DNA of 63,080 nt from Lachnoanaerobaculum sanguinis (GTDB taxonomy: Bacteria > Bacillota > Clostridia > Lachnospirales > Lachnospiraceae): NCBI RefSeq assembly GCF_033242365.1, contig NZ_BTHK01000017.1:1-63080 (forward strand), written 5' to 3'. The position numbers and the translations under genes are program-made. Of the stretch, positions 51,396-60,585 are shown one piece after another. Below the pieces are notes generated by a model that saw only the letters and a list, made by a program, of their open reading frames with translations, was not told the origin of the DNA and ran no database searches. How positions within the stretch are numbered: the stretch's first letter is position 1; every line of letters starts with the position of its first letter.

Positions 51396-53678
51396 TTATG
51401 CTACTTTTTCAAATTTAATCTGAACTTTGAAAAGATCACCGTCTATAATTATATCAAACTTTCCGCCTTGAAGTATGGTCAAAGACTTTGCTATAGAAAG
51501 CCCAAGTCCGCTGCCTTCAGTGGTTCTTGACACATCACCTCTTACAAATCTTTCTGTAAGCTCATCAGGCCTTATATTTAACGGATTTTCGGATATATTT
51601 TTTATAACAAATGTTGCTCCCGTATTGTCCGAAATAACATCGATATAAATTCTTGAGTTCTTTGCGGCATATTTAAATGCATTATTGTAAAGGTTTTCCA
51701 AAACTCTCCAAAGATGTCTTCCGTCGGCCTTTATCATTACTCCGCTTGAAGGAGTATTTGAAATAATTGAAAGCCCTTTCTCACTGAACTTTTCTTCAAA
51801 CTCTCCGTTTGTTTGATTTATCATTTCAACCAGATCAATATCTCTTAGATCTACCGATATATTTCCGCTTGAAACCTTACTTGCCTCAACCAGATCCTCA
51901 GTCAGGTTCTTTAAATGCTGTGACTTTACGGAGAGTATATCCAGATATTCCTGTATTTTGGCATTTTCAGGTTTTTCTCTCTTTATAAGATCGACATAAT
52001 TTATTATTGAAGTGAGCGGTGTTTTGATATCATGTGACACATTTGTTATCAAATCGGCTTTTAATCTCTCACTCTTTACCTGATCGTTGATAGCCCCCTG
52101 GAATCCCTTACTTATATTATTGAGATCCTTTACAACGCTTGCCTCTCTTCCGGCAAACTCATCTTCATTGAGCCTGTATCTTGTATCACCGCTTGCAATC
52201 TCTTTTATAGCGTCGGCAATGCTGTCAAAAGCTATAGCCGTTTTATAAATCTTATTAAATATAATAAAATTTATAACTAAAAATATAATAAAGCAGATAA
52301 ATATCATCAATCTTCCAAGAAGTCTCTTTTCATTTATTGTTGTTACAAGAAAAAATGTAACCGCAATAAAATCCACGAGCATCAAAACAAGGAAATTCGA
52401 TCCCCATTTTTTCTTAAAACTTCTTTTTAACATATATACGGAAAAACTTTCCTTAATCACTTTTGTGTATGAGTTTTTCCACAAAAGTCCGGCCTTATAC
52501 TCTCTTACAATTGAAAATACTATCGGTAATGCAACAATATAAACAGAAGCATAATTCAGCATCTGATTTGCAAAATTCCAATGCTTTTTTTCTATATAAA
52601 TATGTAATACTTTCTGCCCTATAAAATTGTTTGCGGCAAAAACTAAAACTATTCCAAAGGTCAGTAACAGTATTTTCACTTCAACCGGGATAATATCAAA
52701 AAGCTTATTTATTTTTATGCCCTTTTTACCCTCGCTGTGACCGCTGAAAATAAGAAGATAGGCCATACTTAAAGACATCAAAATAAGTCCTACGGTAGCC
52801 GCTACCAATCCTATGGAATATGCTCTCCTCTGCCTCAAATAATCCACATTTGCTAAAGCATATGTATCTGTAGCGGTATATACGGTATTCACTGCGATAT
52901 ATACTTTATAAGGCTTCGGCAGTTTATCTGTAAGTTTTTCCGCCTGATACGACAACTCTTTGGGTATTTCACTCAAGTTCGTGTCCACCATCATTCCCTG
53001 CGAAGACGTTATGGCGTACTTTCCGTATCCATAAACACTCTTAATATTAAGTGTTCTGTCATTTGTATATACAATATCACCATACTCAAGTCTGTACCTG
53101 AAATTTGAAGGGGTAAGAATAAATCTTTCATAGGCATTGTAATATTTTGAAAGCAAGACAAGACTCTCTGTTATAATTGTCTTCATACTTATATATGCAT
53201 CACCCGGTTCAACAAGACCTGAAGTATCCGCATATGTTCTGTAATTAACAAAATATGATGTATCTTCTATCTGGTTTACCAGACTTTGATCTACAATGCT
53301 GACCTGAAAATGCTCATCTATATAAAATCCATGTCTCTTGGCATATTCTATTATTGCACCTACAGTAAAATCCACATCATTGCTTGGGCCCATATTCAGA
53401 CCGAAAACATCCTTATTTATGTCAAATTTACCGTCTGTTTCAAAGATATCCTTTAAATTCGCATACGAAAAAAGCAATGAAACATCGGAGTCAAACTGTG
53501 TTCTGAATGCAGGAGAATCATCATATTTCTCCGCATTTATCCACAGCAGACCCCTATTGAAATTTTCATTACAATAAATAATTGAAATACCTATAACAAA
53601 AACTATGAAAGCCGCTATATGTAATATGGTTACCCATACTTTCATCCTGCTTTTTGATAAAAATGTATTCTTATCCAT
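51396..53678 (-). CDS. Sensor histidine kinase
   Basis: A large membrane sensor kinase of about 760 residues. One N-terminal helix, a long extracytoplasmic domain (about residues 45-290), then several further helices up to about 480, a HAMP-like linker, the H-box SHDIKTPLTSIINYVDLIKR with the phosphorylated histidine (near 550), the N-box NLYNNAFKYA and G-box GSGLGLSIAKSL. It most resembles VanS-like kinases. Start ATG 53678 lies beyond the regulator's stop; a TTG at 53696 would overlap it by 17 bases. Ligand unknown; the multi-helix middle suggests sensing of envelope stress. Confidence 0.85.
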   Translation of the reverse strand: MDKNTFLSKSRMKVWVTILHIAAFIVFVIGISIIYCNENFNRGLLWINAEKYDDSPAFRTQFDSDVSLLFSYANLKDIFETDGKFDINKDVFGLNMGPSNDVDFTVGAIIEYAKRHGFYIDEHFQVSIVDQSLVNQIEDTSYFVNYRTYADTSGLVEPGDAYISMKTIITESLVLLSKYYNAYERFILTPSNFRYRLEYGDIVYTNDRTLNIKSVYGYGKYAITSSQGMMVDTNLSEIPKELSYQAEKLTDKLPKPYKVYIAVNTVYTATDTYALANVDYLRQRRAYSIGLVAATVGLILMSLSMAYLLIFSGHSEGKKGIKINKLFDIIPVEVKILLLTFGIVLVFAANNFIGQKVLHIYIEKKHWNFANQMLNYASVYIVALPIVFSIVREYKAGLLWKNSYTKVIKESFSVYMLKRSFKKKWGSNFLVLMLVDFIAVTFFLVTTINEKRLLGRLMIFICFIIFLVINFIIFNKIYKTAIAFDSIADAIKEIASGDTRYRLNEDEFAGREASVVKDLNNISKGFQGAINDQVKSERLKADLITNVSHDIKTPLTSIINYVDLIKREKPENAKIQEYLDILSVKSQHLKNLTEDLVEASKVSSGNISVDLRDIDLVEMINQTNGEFEEKFSEKGLSIISNTPSSGVMIKADGRHLWRVLENLYNNAFKYAAKNSRIYIDVISDNTGATFVIKNISENPLNIRPDELTERFVRGDVSRTTEGSGLGLSIAKSLTILQGGKFDIIIDGDLFKVQIKFEKVA

Positions 53679-53679
53679 A

Positions 53680-54375
53680 TCAGCTTTGTTTTTCAATCTT
53701 GTATCCTACTCCCCATACAACTTTCAAATATCTTGGCTCCTTAGGATTTAACTCTATTTTTTCTCTTATATGTCTTATATGTACAGCCACTGTATTGTCT
53801 GCTCCGATAGCCTCTTCATTCCAAATCTGCTCATATATTTCATCAATTGAGAACACCTTTCCCGCATTCTTTGCAAGAAGCAAGAGTATATTGTACTCTA
53901 TAGGTGTAAGCTTTATAAGCTCTCCTGCGATTGTAACTTCCTTGGTCTCATCGTCAATTTCAAGGTCACCTACAACAACCTTTTGTGACTCAGGCACAGA
54001 CATATTTCCAAGTTTTTTATATCTTCTAAGTTGACTCTTTACTCTTGCAACAAGCTCAAGAGGATTAAAAGGCTTTGTAAGATAATCATCCGCACCGATA
54101 TTCAGTCCTAAAATCTTATCTGCATCCTCAGATTTTGCCGAAAGCATTATAATAGGCACAGTGCTGTTCTCCCTTATCTTCATCGTAGCTCTTATTCCGT
54201 CCAGTACAGGCATCATAATATCTATTATAAGCAAATCAACTCTGTGTTTTGCCATCAATTTTACCGCTTCCTCACCGTCATAGGCTGTAAGCACTTCAAA
54301 GCCCTCCCCTGAAAGATAGATTTTTATTGCATCTACTATCTCTCTGTCGTCATCACATACCAATATTAATTCCAT
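53680..54375 (-). CDS. OmpR/VanR-type response regulator
   Basis: 231 residues. Receiver domain with the acidic pocket VCDDDREIVDAI, phosphoacceptor Asp in LLIIDIMMPVLDG (near 51), and KPFNPLELVARV with the conserved Lys; winged-helix DNA-binding domain in the C-terminal half (LTPIEYNILLLLAKNAGKVF, NTVAVHIRHIREKIE). It precedes and nearly overlaps the kinase gene, its cognate partner. Confidence 0.93.
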   Translation of the reverse strand: MELILVCDDDREIVDAIKIYLSGEGFEVLTAYDGEEAVKLMAKHRVDLLIIDIMMPVLDGIRATMKIRENSTVPIIMLSAKSEDADKILGLNIGADDYLTKPFNPLELVARVKSQLRRYKKLGNMSVPESQKVVVGDLEIDDETKEVTIAGELIKLTPIEYNILLLLAKNAGKVFSIDEIYEQIWNEEAIGADNTVAVHIRHIREKIELNPKEPRYLKVVWGVGYKIEKQS

Positions 54376-54546
54376 TGTTCCACCTTTATATCTTGATTTG
54401 ATTTTTATTTTGATTTAGTTTAAATTATAACTGTTTACATTATACCATTTGTTTTAATATAAAAAAATGAATATTTTCTAACAGTTTTGTAGTTTTATAA
54501 TTATAAAACTAAAGTGTTAATTTTTTGTGTCTTATAAAGGAAATAT

Positions 54547-55014
54547 ATGAATAGAGATGATTTTTTTTTAAAAGAAGCCATAAAGCAGGCAAAAAAAGCC
54601 GGAGATATAGGAGATGTTCCTATAGGCTGTGTGATTGTTTTTGAAGATAAGATAATAGCAAGAGGATATAATAGAAGAAACAAGGACAAGAGTACACTCT
54701 CTCATGCTGAAATTATTGCAATAAAAAAAGCTTGTAAAAAGCTTGGAGATTGGAGACTTGAGGATTGTACCATGTATATAACGCTCGAGCCCTGTCCGAT
54801 GTGTGCAGGTGCAATAGTCCAGTCCAGAATAAAAAAGGTAGTTCTCGGCGCCATGAATCCGAAAGCCGGATGTGCCGGTTCCATTATAAATATTTTACAA
54901 ACAGACGGTTTCAACCACAAAACGGAAGTAGAGCTTATATCCGGCCCTCTTCATAACGAATGTTCCGGTATGCTTACCTCCTTTTTTAAATCGTTAAGAC
55001 AGAGCAAATCATAA
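54547..55014 (+). CDS. tadA: tRNA-specific adenosine deaminase TadA
   Basis: Converts A34 to inosine in tRNA-Arg(ACG). 155 residues with the zinc/catalytic motif HAEIIAIKKA (His and Glu, near residue 56) and TLEPCPMCAGAI (two zinc cysteines, near 83-94). AAAGGA precedes the start. It is an isolated plus-strand gene with a strong terminator immediately after. Confidence 0.94.
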   Translation: MNRDDFFLKEAIKQAKKAGDIGDVPIGCVIVFEDKIIARGYNRRNKDKSTLSHAEIIAIKKACKKLGDWRLEDCTMYITLEPCPMCAGAIVQSRIKKVVLGAMNPKAGCAGSIINILQTDGFNHKTEVELISGPLHNECSGMLTSFFKSLRQSKS

Positions 55015-55057
55015 AAACAACCGGGAGAGTCAAACTATATTGACAGTCCCGGTTTTA
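55013..55057. terminator. Bidirectional terminator after tadA
   Basis: AACCGGGA (55019-55026) pairs with TCCCGGTT (55047-55054), with an inner GTCAA/TTGAC stem, flanked by A- and T-rich DNA on both sides. It serves tadA and the convergent lipoprotein gene. Confidence 0.9.
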
Positions 55058-55060
55058 TAC

Positions 55061-55576
55061 TTACTCTTCCACTATCTTCGCATCTTTTATTCTTCCATAT
55101 GTATTAGGACCTTCTTCATAAGTCTCAAATACACCTTCCACAGTTACAAGGGCATCTTCTTCAGGACAGTTTTCATGTCTGTTCATTTTTTCATCCGCCC
55201 AAAGAAGCTCCAAACCCTGCGCACAGCATGCCGCCGCATCCTTTATCATACAGAAATGATAATATACATCCTTATCCTTACTGTATGAAGAATAATAGTT
55301 TCCTCTTATTTTAAAGCTCTTGCCTATATATGACTTGGGATCTATCATCATCTGATATACTGTAGCGTATACCATATCCGCACCCATAACGGTCAAATCG
55401 TAGTCTACTTCTCCATCTTTCTTTACAGATTCACTCTCTGCCTCTGTACTGTTCTCATTTGTATTACTCTCATTTGCTATTTTGCTTTCAGCAACTGTCT
55501 TTTCATTATCAGCTTTACCTGCACTGCCGCACCCGACCAGGAAAAGGCAGAAAAGCACTATTATAAACCTCTTCGT
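55061..55576 (-). CDS. Lipoprotein of unknown function, probable ACG start
   Basis: The frame continues upstream of the GTG at 55558, through codons KRFIIVLFCLFLVGC, which make a normal lipoprotein signal with lipidation cysteine. The codon at the right distance from AGGAGG is ACG (55576-55574), not ATG. If ACG is used the precursor has about 171 residues. If not, translation starts at GTG 55558 with a truncated signal lacking positive charges. The mature domain, with VYQMMIDPKSYIGKSFKIRG and ALVTVEGVFETY, looks like an OB-fold membrane-anchored protein seen in Firmicutes. Function unknown. Confidence 0.65.
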   Translation of the reverse strand, partial: TKRFIIVLFCLFLVGCGSAGKADNEKTVAESKIANESNTNENSTEAESESVKKDGEVDYDLTVMGADMVYATVYQMMIDPKSYIGKSFKIRGNYYSSYSKDKDVYYHFCMIKDAAACCAQGLELLWADEKMNRHENCPEEDALVTVEGVFETYEEGPNTYGRIKDAKIVEE

Positions 55577-55767
55577 AAGTATTTCCTCCTTTGTTTATTA
55601 TGTCTATTATTATATTTTCTTCATCTAAATATGTACAGTTAAAATTTATATACTGTTTTTTTAAATAATTGTTGCTTATTTTTTATCAATTAATTATCAA
55701 ACCTATTCTACTGTATAAATTCAACTAAATATTTTGTTTTTTATGTATTCTTACAATATTTTTGTTG

Positions 55768-55847
55768 ACCTAAATTTTTTTTAGTTTGCTATTGATTTGC
55801 TTTGTTAAAGGTGCTATATTATAGATACCTAAAAAAATTTTAGGTAT
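55768..55847 (+). promoter_or_regulatory. Promoter and paired palindromes upstream of the YheO-type regulator
   Basis: TTGATT (55792-55797), 17 bases and TATATT (55815-55820) form a promoter. A near-perfect palindrome, ATACCTAAAA-N3-TTTTAGGTAT, lies just after the -10 (55825-55847), and a weaker relative (ACCTAAATTTTTTTTAGTTT, 55768-55787) lies just before the -35. Two related sites bracketing a promoter fit an autoregulatory or catabolic operator pair. The upstream part of the 300-base gap, 55577-55760, is AT-rich without anything else recognisable. Confidence 0.5.
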
Positions 55848-55871
55848 TCAAATAATAAAGGAATGGCAATA

Positions 55872-56543
55872 GTGAATTTTATGAAAAGAGATGATTTGAC
55901 TTTAGAATCTTTAGTAATGATTGCTCATGGTATCGCCAGACATTTCGGCAATGACTGTGAAGTCTGTATTCATGATTTACAAGCTGACGATCTGGAACAC
56001 ACTATTTGCTATATCATTAATGGTCATGTAACAGGAAGAAAAATCGGTGACGGTGCTTCAAAGATAGTTCTCGGAACTCTTGAAGCCTTAAAAAAAGGAG
56101 AAAACGTAAGTGATCACCTCGGATATAAGACTCATACCACCGACGGCAGGATATTAAAATCTTCCTCCGTATTCTTAAAGGATGAAACCGGTAAATACAG
56201 ATTTATTCTTGGTATAAACCATGATATGACAAATTTCATAAATGCTCAGGCAACACTCTCAAGTATAGTTGAGAATTTTGAAGCTGCCGAAGAAGACGTT
56301 TATGGACAAATCCCACTTAGTGTAAATGATTTGCTTGAAAATCTGATAGAACAAAGCGTAAGGATTGTAGGAAAGACACCTGCCCTTATGACAAAGGATG
56401 AAAAGATTAAGGCTATTAAATTTTTACAGGATGCCGGTGCTTTTCTCATCACTAAGTCAGGGGACAAGATTTCTCAATTTTTTGGAATTAGTAAATTCAC
56501 ACTGTATAGCTACATTGAACAGGCTAAGACAGTTAATGAATAA
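55872..56543 (+). CDS. YheO/DauR-type PAS-HTH transcriptional regulator
   Basis: About 223 residues. The N-terminal YheO-like PAS domain (IAHGIARHFGNDCEVCIHDL, about residues 19-38, through ILGINHDMTNF) is followed by a C-terminal helix-turn-helix (KIKAIKFLQDAGAFLITKSG, ISQFFGISKFTLYSYIE). I prefer GTG 55872 as the start because AAAGGA lies 8-9 bases upstream; the ATG at 55863 touches it. Heads a likely operon, 40 bases before dpaL. Likely activates or represses the downstream catabolic genes. Confidence 0.85.
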   Translation: MNFMKRDDLTLESLVMIAHGIARHFGNDCEVCIHDLQADDLEHTICYIINGHVTGRKIGDGASKIVLGTLEALKKGENVSDHLGYKTHTTDGRILKSSSVFLKDETGKYRFILGINHDMTNFINAQATLSSIVENFEAAEEDVYGQIPLSVNDLLENLIEQSVRIVGKTPALMTKDEKIKAIKFLQDAGAFLITKSGDKISQFFGISKFTLYSYIEQAKTVNE

Positions 56544-56582
56544 TAGCATTTTTGCTAAACAATTTAGGAGGTTTAAAATTTC

Positions 56583-57776
56583 ATGTCACAACTAAAATGG
56601 GTCTTAAATAATATGCCCAAAACAGAGGATGCCAATCTTCCGATAATGTCTGTGGAAGAAGTAACAAAAGCGAAAGCATTCCATGAGAGCTTTCCTCAGT
56701 ATACTCAAACACCATTGGCTGATTTAAAGGAAATGGCTGAATTCCTTGGATTAGGAACAGTAAAGGTAAAGGATGAGTCTTACAGATTCGGTTTGAACGC
56801 ATTTAAGGTTCTTGGCGGTTCATATGCTATCGCTAAGTACATAGCTGATGAAATGAATGTAGATGTATCTGAACTACCTTATTCAGTCCTTACATCCGAC
56901 GAGTTTGCAAAGAAATTCAAACCTGCTACATTCTTCTCTGCTACAGATGGTAACCATGGTCGTGGAGTAGCTTGGGCAGCAAATAAGTTGCATCAAAAAT
57001 CGGTAATTATCATGCCTAAGGGTTCAACTGAGACAAGACTCAATAACATCAAGGCTGAGGGTGCTGATGCTTGGATTTCAGATGTAAACTATGATGAGTG
57101 CGTTCGTGAGGCTGCAAAGCTTGCTGCCGGTGTTGAGCACGGTGTTGTGGTTCAGGATACAGCTTGGGAAGGCTATGAGAAGATTCCTGCATGGATCATG
57201 CAAGGATACGGTACTATGGCGCTTGAGGCTGATGCTCAGTTTGCCGAGAGACCTACTCATGTATTTGTTCAGGCAGGTGTAGGTTCACTTGCAGGTGCAA
57301 TGGTTGGTTACTTTGCTAACAAGTACAAAGAGAACCCACCTGTAATGGTAGTTGTTGAGGCTGAGGCTGCAGCTTGTCTTTACAAGGGTGCAAAGGCTGC
57401 TGACGGTGATATAAGAATAGTAGATGGAGATATGGATACAATCATGGCAGGTCTTGCTTGCGGTGAGCCTAATATCACATCTTGGGACATATTAAAGAAT
57501 CATGTGACATGCTTTATAGCTGCTGAGGATATCGTGGCTGCAAGAGGTATGCGTATGCTTAACGCTCCTTTAAAGGGAGATACTCAGGTTCTTTCAGGTG
57601 AGTCGGGAGCCGCTCCGTTCGGTGCACTCGCTACTATCATGATGGATGATGAGTACAAGGAGCTTAGAGAGAAACTAAACTTAACCAAGGATTCTAAGGT
57701 ATTACTCTTCTCAACTGAGGGTGACACTGATCCACAGCGTTGGAGAAATATTATCTGGGAAGCTAAGGAAAGATAA
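56583..57776 (+). CDS. dpaL: Diaminopropionate ammonia-lyase
   Basis: PLP enzyme that converts 2,3-diaminopropionate to pyruvate and two ammonia; the YgeX counterpart. 397 residues, normal. PLP lysine in RFGLNAFKVLGGSYA (near residue 77); DGNHGRGVAWAA and a glycine loop QAGVGSLAGAMVG bind the phosphate. AGGAGG precedes the ATG. Codons are more GC-rich and uniform than in neighbouring regions, as for the next two genes. Confidence 0.94.
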   Translation: MSQLKWVLNNMPKTEDANLPIMSVEEVTKAKAFHESFPQYTQTPLADLKEMAEFLGLGTVKVKDESYRFGLNAFKVLGGSYAIAKYIADEMNVDVSELPYSVLTSDEFAKKFKPATFFSATDGNHGRGVAWAANKLHQKSVIIMPKGSTETRLNNIKAEGADAWISDVNYDECVREAAKLAAGVEHGVVVQDTAWEGYEKIPAWIMQGYGTMALEADAQFAERPTHVFVQAGVGSLAGAMVGYFANKYKENPPVMVVVEAEAAACLYKGAKAADGDIRIVDGDMDTIMAGLACGEPNITSWDILKNHVTCFIAAEDIVAARGMRMLNAPLKGDTQVLSGESGAAPFGALATIMMDDEYKELREKLNLTKDSKVLLFSTEGDTDPQRWRNIIWEAKER

Positions 57777-57807
57777 GATAGTTATATATTGAAGGAGGAA
57801 CAATACA

Positions 57808-59136
57808 ATGGGTAAATTATCAAGTGAAGAGTTAGAGAAGATCAAAGCTTTAGCTGAAGGCTACAAGGCTGATATGACAGCTTTCCTTCGTGCTATAGTT
57901 GCCAATCCGGGCGAGTCATCTGACGAGGCTGCTCACGTTGCTACAATTAAGGCTGAGATGGAGAAGGTAGGCTTTGATGAAGTTAAGGTTGATCCACAGG
58001 GAAATGTTATGGGATTCATGGGATCAGGTAAGACTCTTATCGCTTTTGACGGACATATTGATACAGTAGGTATCGGAAACATCGACAACTGGAACTTCGA
58101 TCCTTATGAGGGATTCGAGGATGATGAAGAGATCGGCGGTCGTGGTGTTTCAGATCAGCTTGGCGGAACAGTTTCTGCAGTATATGCTGCAAAGATTATG
58201 AAGGATCTCGGTCTTCTTAACGACAAATATCGTGTAATGGTTGTAGGTACAGTTCAGGAAGAGGACTGTGACGGTCTTTGCTGGGAATATATCTACCATG
58301 AGGATAAGATCAGACCTGAGTTCGTTGTATCTTCAGAGCCTACAGACGGCGGTCTTTACAGAGGACAAAGAGGACGTATGGAGATCAGAATCGATGTTAA
58401 GGGTGTTTCTTGCCACGGTTCAGCTCCTGACAGAGGTGACAATGCTCTCTACAAGATGGCTGATATCTTAAGAGACGTTCGTGCACTTAACAACAATGGT
58501 GATGCAGAGTCTACAGACATCAGAGGTCTTGTAAAGATGCTTAACCCTAAGTACAATGATCAGTGGAAAGAAGCAAGATTCCTTGGTAGAGGAACTGTTA
58601 CAGCTTCACAGATCTTCTATACATCTCCTTCTCGTTGTGCAGTTGCTGACTCTTGTGCAGTATCTCTTGACAGAAGAATGACTGTAGGTGAGACTTGGGA
58701 ATCATGTCTTGAGGAAATCAGACAGCTTCCTTCAGTTAAGAAGTACGGTGAGGATGTAGTTGTAAGCATGTACAACTATGACAGACCTTCATTTACAGGT
58801 GTTGTATATCCTATCGAGTGCTACTTCCCTACTTGGGTATTACCTGAGGATCACAAAGTTTGTACAAGTGCAGTTGCAGCTTACAAGGATCTCTTCGGTG
58901 ATAAGAGAATCGGTAATGCAAAGACTACACCTGAGCGTGAGGTAAGACCGCTTCTTGACAAGTGGACATTCTCTACAAACGGTGTTTCTATCATGGGTAG
59001 AAACGGTATCCCTGTAATCGGATTCGGACCGGGTGCAGAGGCTCAGGCTCATGCTCCAAACGAGATCACATGGAAGAAAGACTTGGTAACATGTGCGGCA
59101 TTCTATGCAGCTCTTCCTGCTTACTACTGTGACTAA
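57808..59136 (+). CDS. ygeY: YgeY-type M20 metallohydrolase
   Basis: 442 residues, M20 family (dinuclear zinc amidohydrolases), subgroup YgeY, labelled selenium-metabolism-linked hydrolase. Metal ligands in IAFDGHIDTVGIG (His, Asp), SDQLGG (bridging Asp) and QEEDCDGL (Glu pair); SCHGSAPDRG (His of the dimer domain) and APNEITWK near the end. It would hydrolyse a carbamoyl- or acyl-amine intermediate; the real substrate is unsettled. GGAGG precedes the ATG, 31 bases after dpaL. Confidence 0.9.
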   Translation: MGKLSSEELEKIKALAEGYKADMTAFLRAIVANPGESSDEAAHVATIKAEMEKVGFDEVKVDPQGNVMGFMGSGKTLIAFDGHIDTVGIGNIDNWNFDPYEGFEDDEEIGGRGVSDQLGGTVSAVYAAKIMKDLGLLNDKYRVMVVGTVQEEDCDGLCWEYIYHEDKIRPEFVVSSEPTDGGLYRGQRGRMEIRIDVKGVSCHGSAPDRGDNALYKMADILRDVRALNNNGDAESTDIRGLVKMLNPKYNDQWKEARFLGRGTVTASQIFYTSPSRCAVADSCAVSLDRRMTVGETWESCLEEIRQLPSVKKYGEDVVVSMYNYDRPSFTGVVYPIECYFPTWVLPEDHKVCTSAVAAYKDLFGDKRIGNAKTTPEREVRPLLDKWTFSTNGVSIMGRNGIPVIGFGPGAEAQAHAPNEITWKKDLVTCAAFYAALPAYYCD

Positions 59137-59162
59137 TTAAAATAATATTTGTGTTTAGCATT

Positions 59163-59238
59163 CCGGGCTTTTGCCCGGAGGGTTAAACTTATGTACAAGC
59201 TATAAAATAAATATATAAACTTTAAGCGCAAAGCGCTT
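59163..59238 (+). other. Two short hairpins between ygeY and ygeW
   Basis: CCGGGC (59163-59168) pairs with GCCCGG (59173-59178) over TTTT, and AAGCGC (59224-59229) with GCGCTT (59233-59238). No T-run after the first; the second is followed by TTTAAAAA and lies right before the ygeW ribosome binding site. They may protect mRNA ends or tune ygeW translation; not strong terminators. Confidence 0.5.
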
Positions 59239-59260
59239 TTAAAAATAAGGAGTAATAAAA

Positions 59261-60460
59261 ATGTCAGATTTCAAGAATTTAGTTGAAAAGTTAAAGAACC
59301 TCAAAACACAGGATATGTTCATGAACGATTTCTTCCTTACATGGGAAAAGACAGATGATGAGCTTAATGCTGTATGGACAGTTGCAGATGCACTTCGTGA
59401 TTTAAGACAGAGAAACATCTCTACAAAGGTTTTCGATTCAGGACTTGGAATATCACTTTTCCGTGATAACTCAACAAGAACAAGATTCTCTTTCGCTTCA
59501 GCTTGTAACCTTTTAGGTCTTGAGGTTCAGGATCTTGACGAAGGTAAGTCACAGATCGCTCACGGTGAGACAGTTCGTGAGACAGCTAACATGATCTCAT
59601 TCATGGCTGACGTTATCGGTATCAGAGATGATATGTACATCGGTAAGGGTAATGCATATATGCACGAAGTTGCAGACTCTGTTGAGGCAGGATACAAGGA
59701 CGGCGTTCTTGAGCAGAGACCTACTCTTGTAAACCTTCAGTGTGATATCGATCACCCTACACAGTGTATGGCTGACGCTCTTCATGTAATCCATGAGTTC
59801 GGCGGTATTGAGAACCTTAAGGGTAAGAAGATCGCTATGAGCTGGGCTTATTCACCATCTTACGGTAAGCCTCTTTCAGTTCCACAGGGTGTTATCGGTC
59901 TTTTCACAAGACTTGGTATGGATGTTGTTTTAGCTCATCCGGAAGGTTATGAGGTAATGCCTGAGGTTGCTGAGGTTGCTAAGAAGCAGGCAGCTGAGTG
60001 CGGCGGTAAGTTCACTATAACAAACGATATGAAGGAAGCATTCAAGGATGCAGATATCGTTTATCCTAAGTCATGGGCACCATTTGCTGCAATGGAGAAG
60101 AGAACAAATCTTTATGCAGAGGGTGATTCAGAAGGAATCAAGGCTTTAGAGAAGGAGCTTTTAGCTCAGAATGCTAACCACAAGGATTGGGCATGTACAG
60201 AAGAGATGATGAAGCTTACAAAGGACGGTAAGGCTCTTTATCTTCACTGCTTACCTGCTGATATCACAGGCGTTTCTTGCAAGGAAGGCGAGGTTGACGG
60301 TTCAGTATTTGACAGATACAGAGATCCGCTTTACAAAGAAGCAAGCTTTAAGCCATATGTTATCGCTGCTATGATCTTACTTGAGAAGTTCAAAGATCCT
60401 GCTAAGGTTTTAGAGCAGCTTGAGGCACGTGGACAGGATAGAATCTTTTCAGAAAAATAA
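59261..60460 (+). CDS. ygeW: Knotted carbamoyltransferase YgeW
   Basis: 399 residues of the aspartate/ornithine carbamoyltransferase superfamily. The carbamoyl-phosphate motif is DNSTRTRFSFASAC (STRT, near residues 70-83), and the knotted YgeW type is shown by NLQCDIDHPTQCMADALH and HCLPADITG. Substrate of YgeW is uncertain; it is thought to run towards carbamoyl phosphate, feeding carbamate kinase, which follows here. AAGGAG precedes the start. Confidence 0.92.
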   Translation: MSDFKNLVEKLKNLKTQDMFMNDFFLTWEKTDDELNAVWTVADALRDLRQRNISTKVFDSGLGISLFRDNSTRTRFSFASACNLLGLEVQDLDEGKSQIAHGETVRETANMISFMADVIGIRDDMYIGKGNAYMHEVADSVEAGYKDGVLEQRPTLVNLQCDIDHPTQCMADALHVIHEFGGIENLKGKKIAMSWAYSPSYGKPLSVPQGVIGLFTRLGMDVVLAHPEGYEVMPEVAEVAKKQAAECGGKFTITNDMKEAFKDADIVYPKSWAPFAAMEKRTNLYAEGDSEGIKALEKELLAQNANHKDWACTEEMMKLTKDGKALYLHCLPADITGVSCKEGEVDGSVFDRYRDPLYKEASFKPYVIAAMILLEKFKDPAKVLEQLEARGQDRIFSEK

Positions 60461-60486
60461 AGAGGCCAGTGAGTCTTAGTAAATAA

Positions 60487-60547
60487 GGTGGTAGATAATC
60501 TATCGCCTATACAAAAGGGGGGCGGCTATGTATGGCTGCCCCTTTGT
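60487..60547 (+). terminator. Double hairpin between ygeW and carbamate kinase genes
   Basis: GGTGGTAGA (60487-60495) pairs with TCTATCGCC (60499-60507), then AAAGGGG with an inner CGGC stem pairs with GCTG and CCCCTTT (60514-60545) and is followed by a TTTGTCTTT tract. The second is terminator-like. Since the next gene reads the same way only 39 bases later, partial termination or attenuation within the operon is likely. Confidence 0.6.
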
Positions 60548-60585
60548 CTTTATAAACTATATCCTAACATTAAGGGGAAATTTAT

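Noticed and set aside
60461..60585. T-box riboswitch (GGTGG resembles the T-box AGGGTGGNACCGCG)
   Set aside because: The ACCGCG half is absent, the region is too short for stem I, and the downstream gene is not an aminoacyl-tRNA synthetase or amino acid gene.
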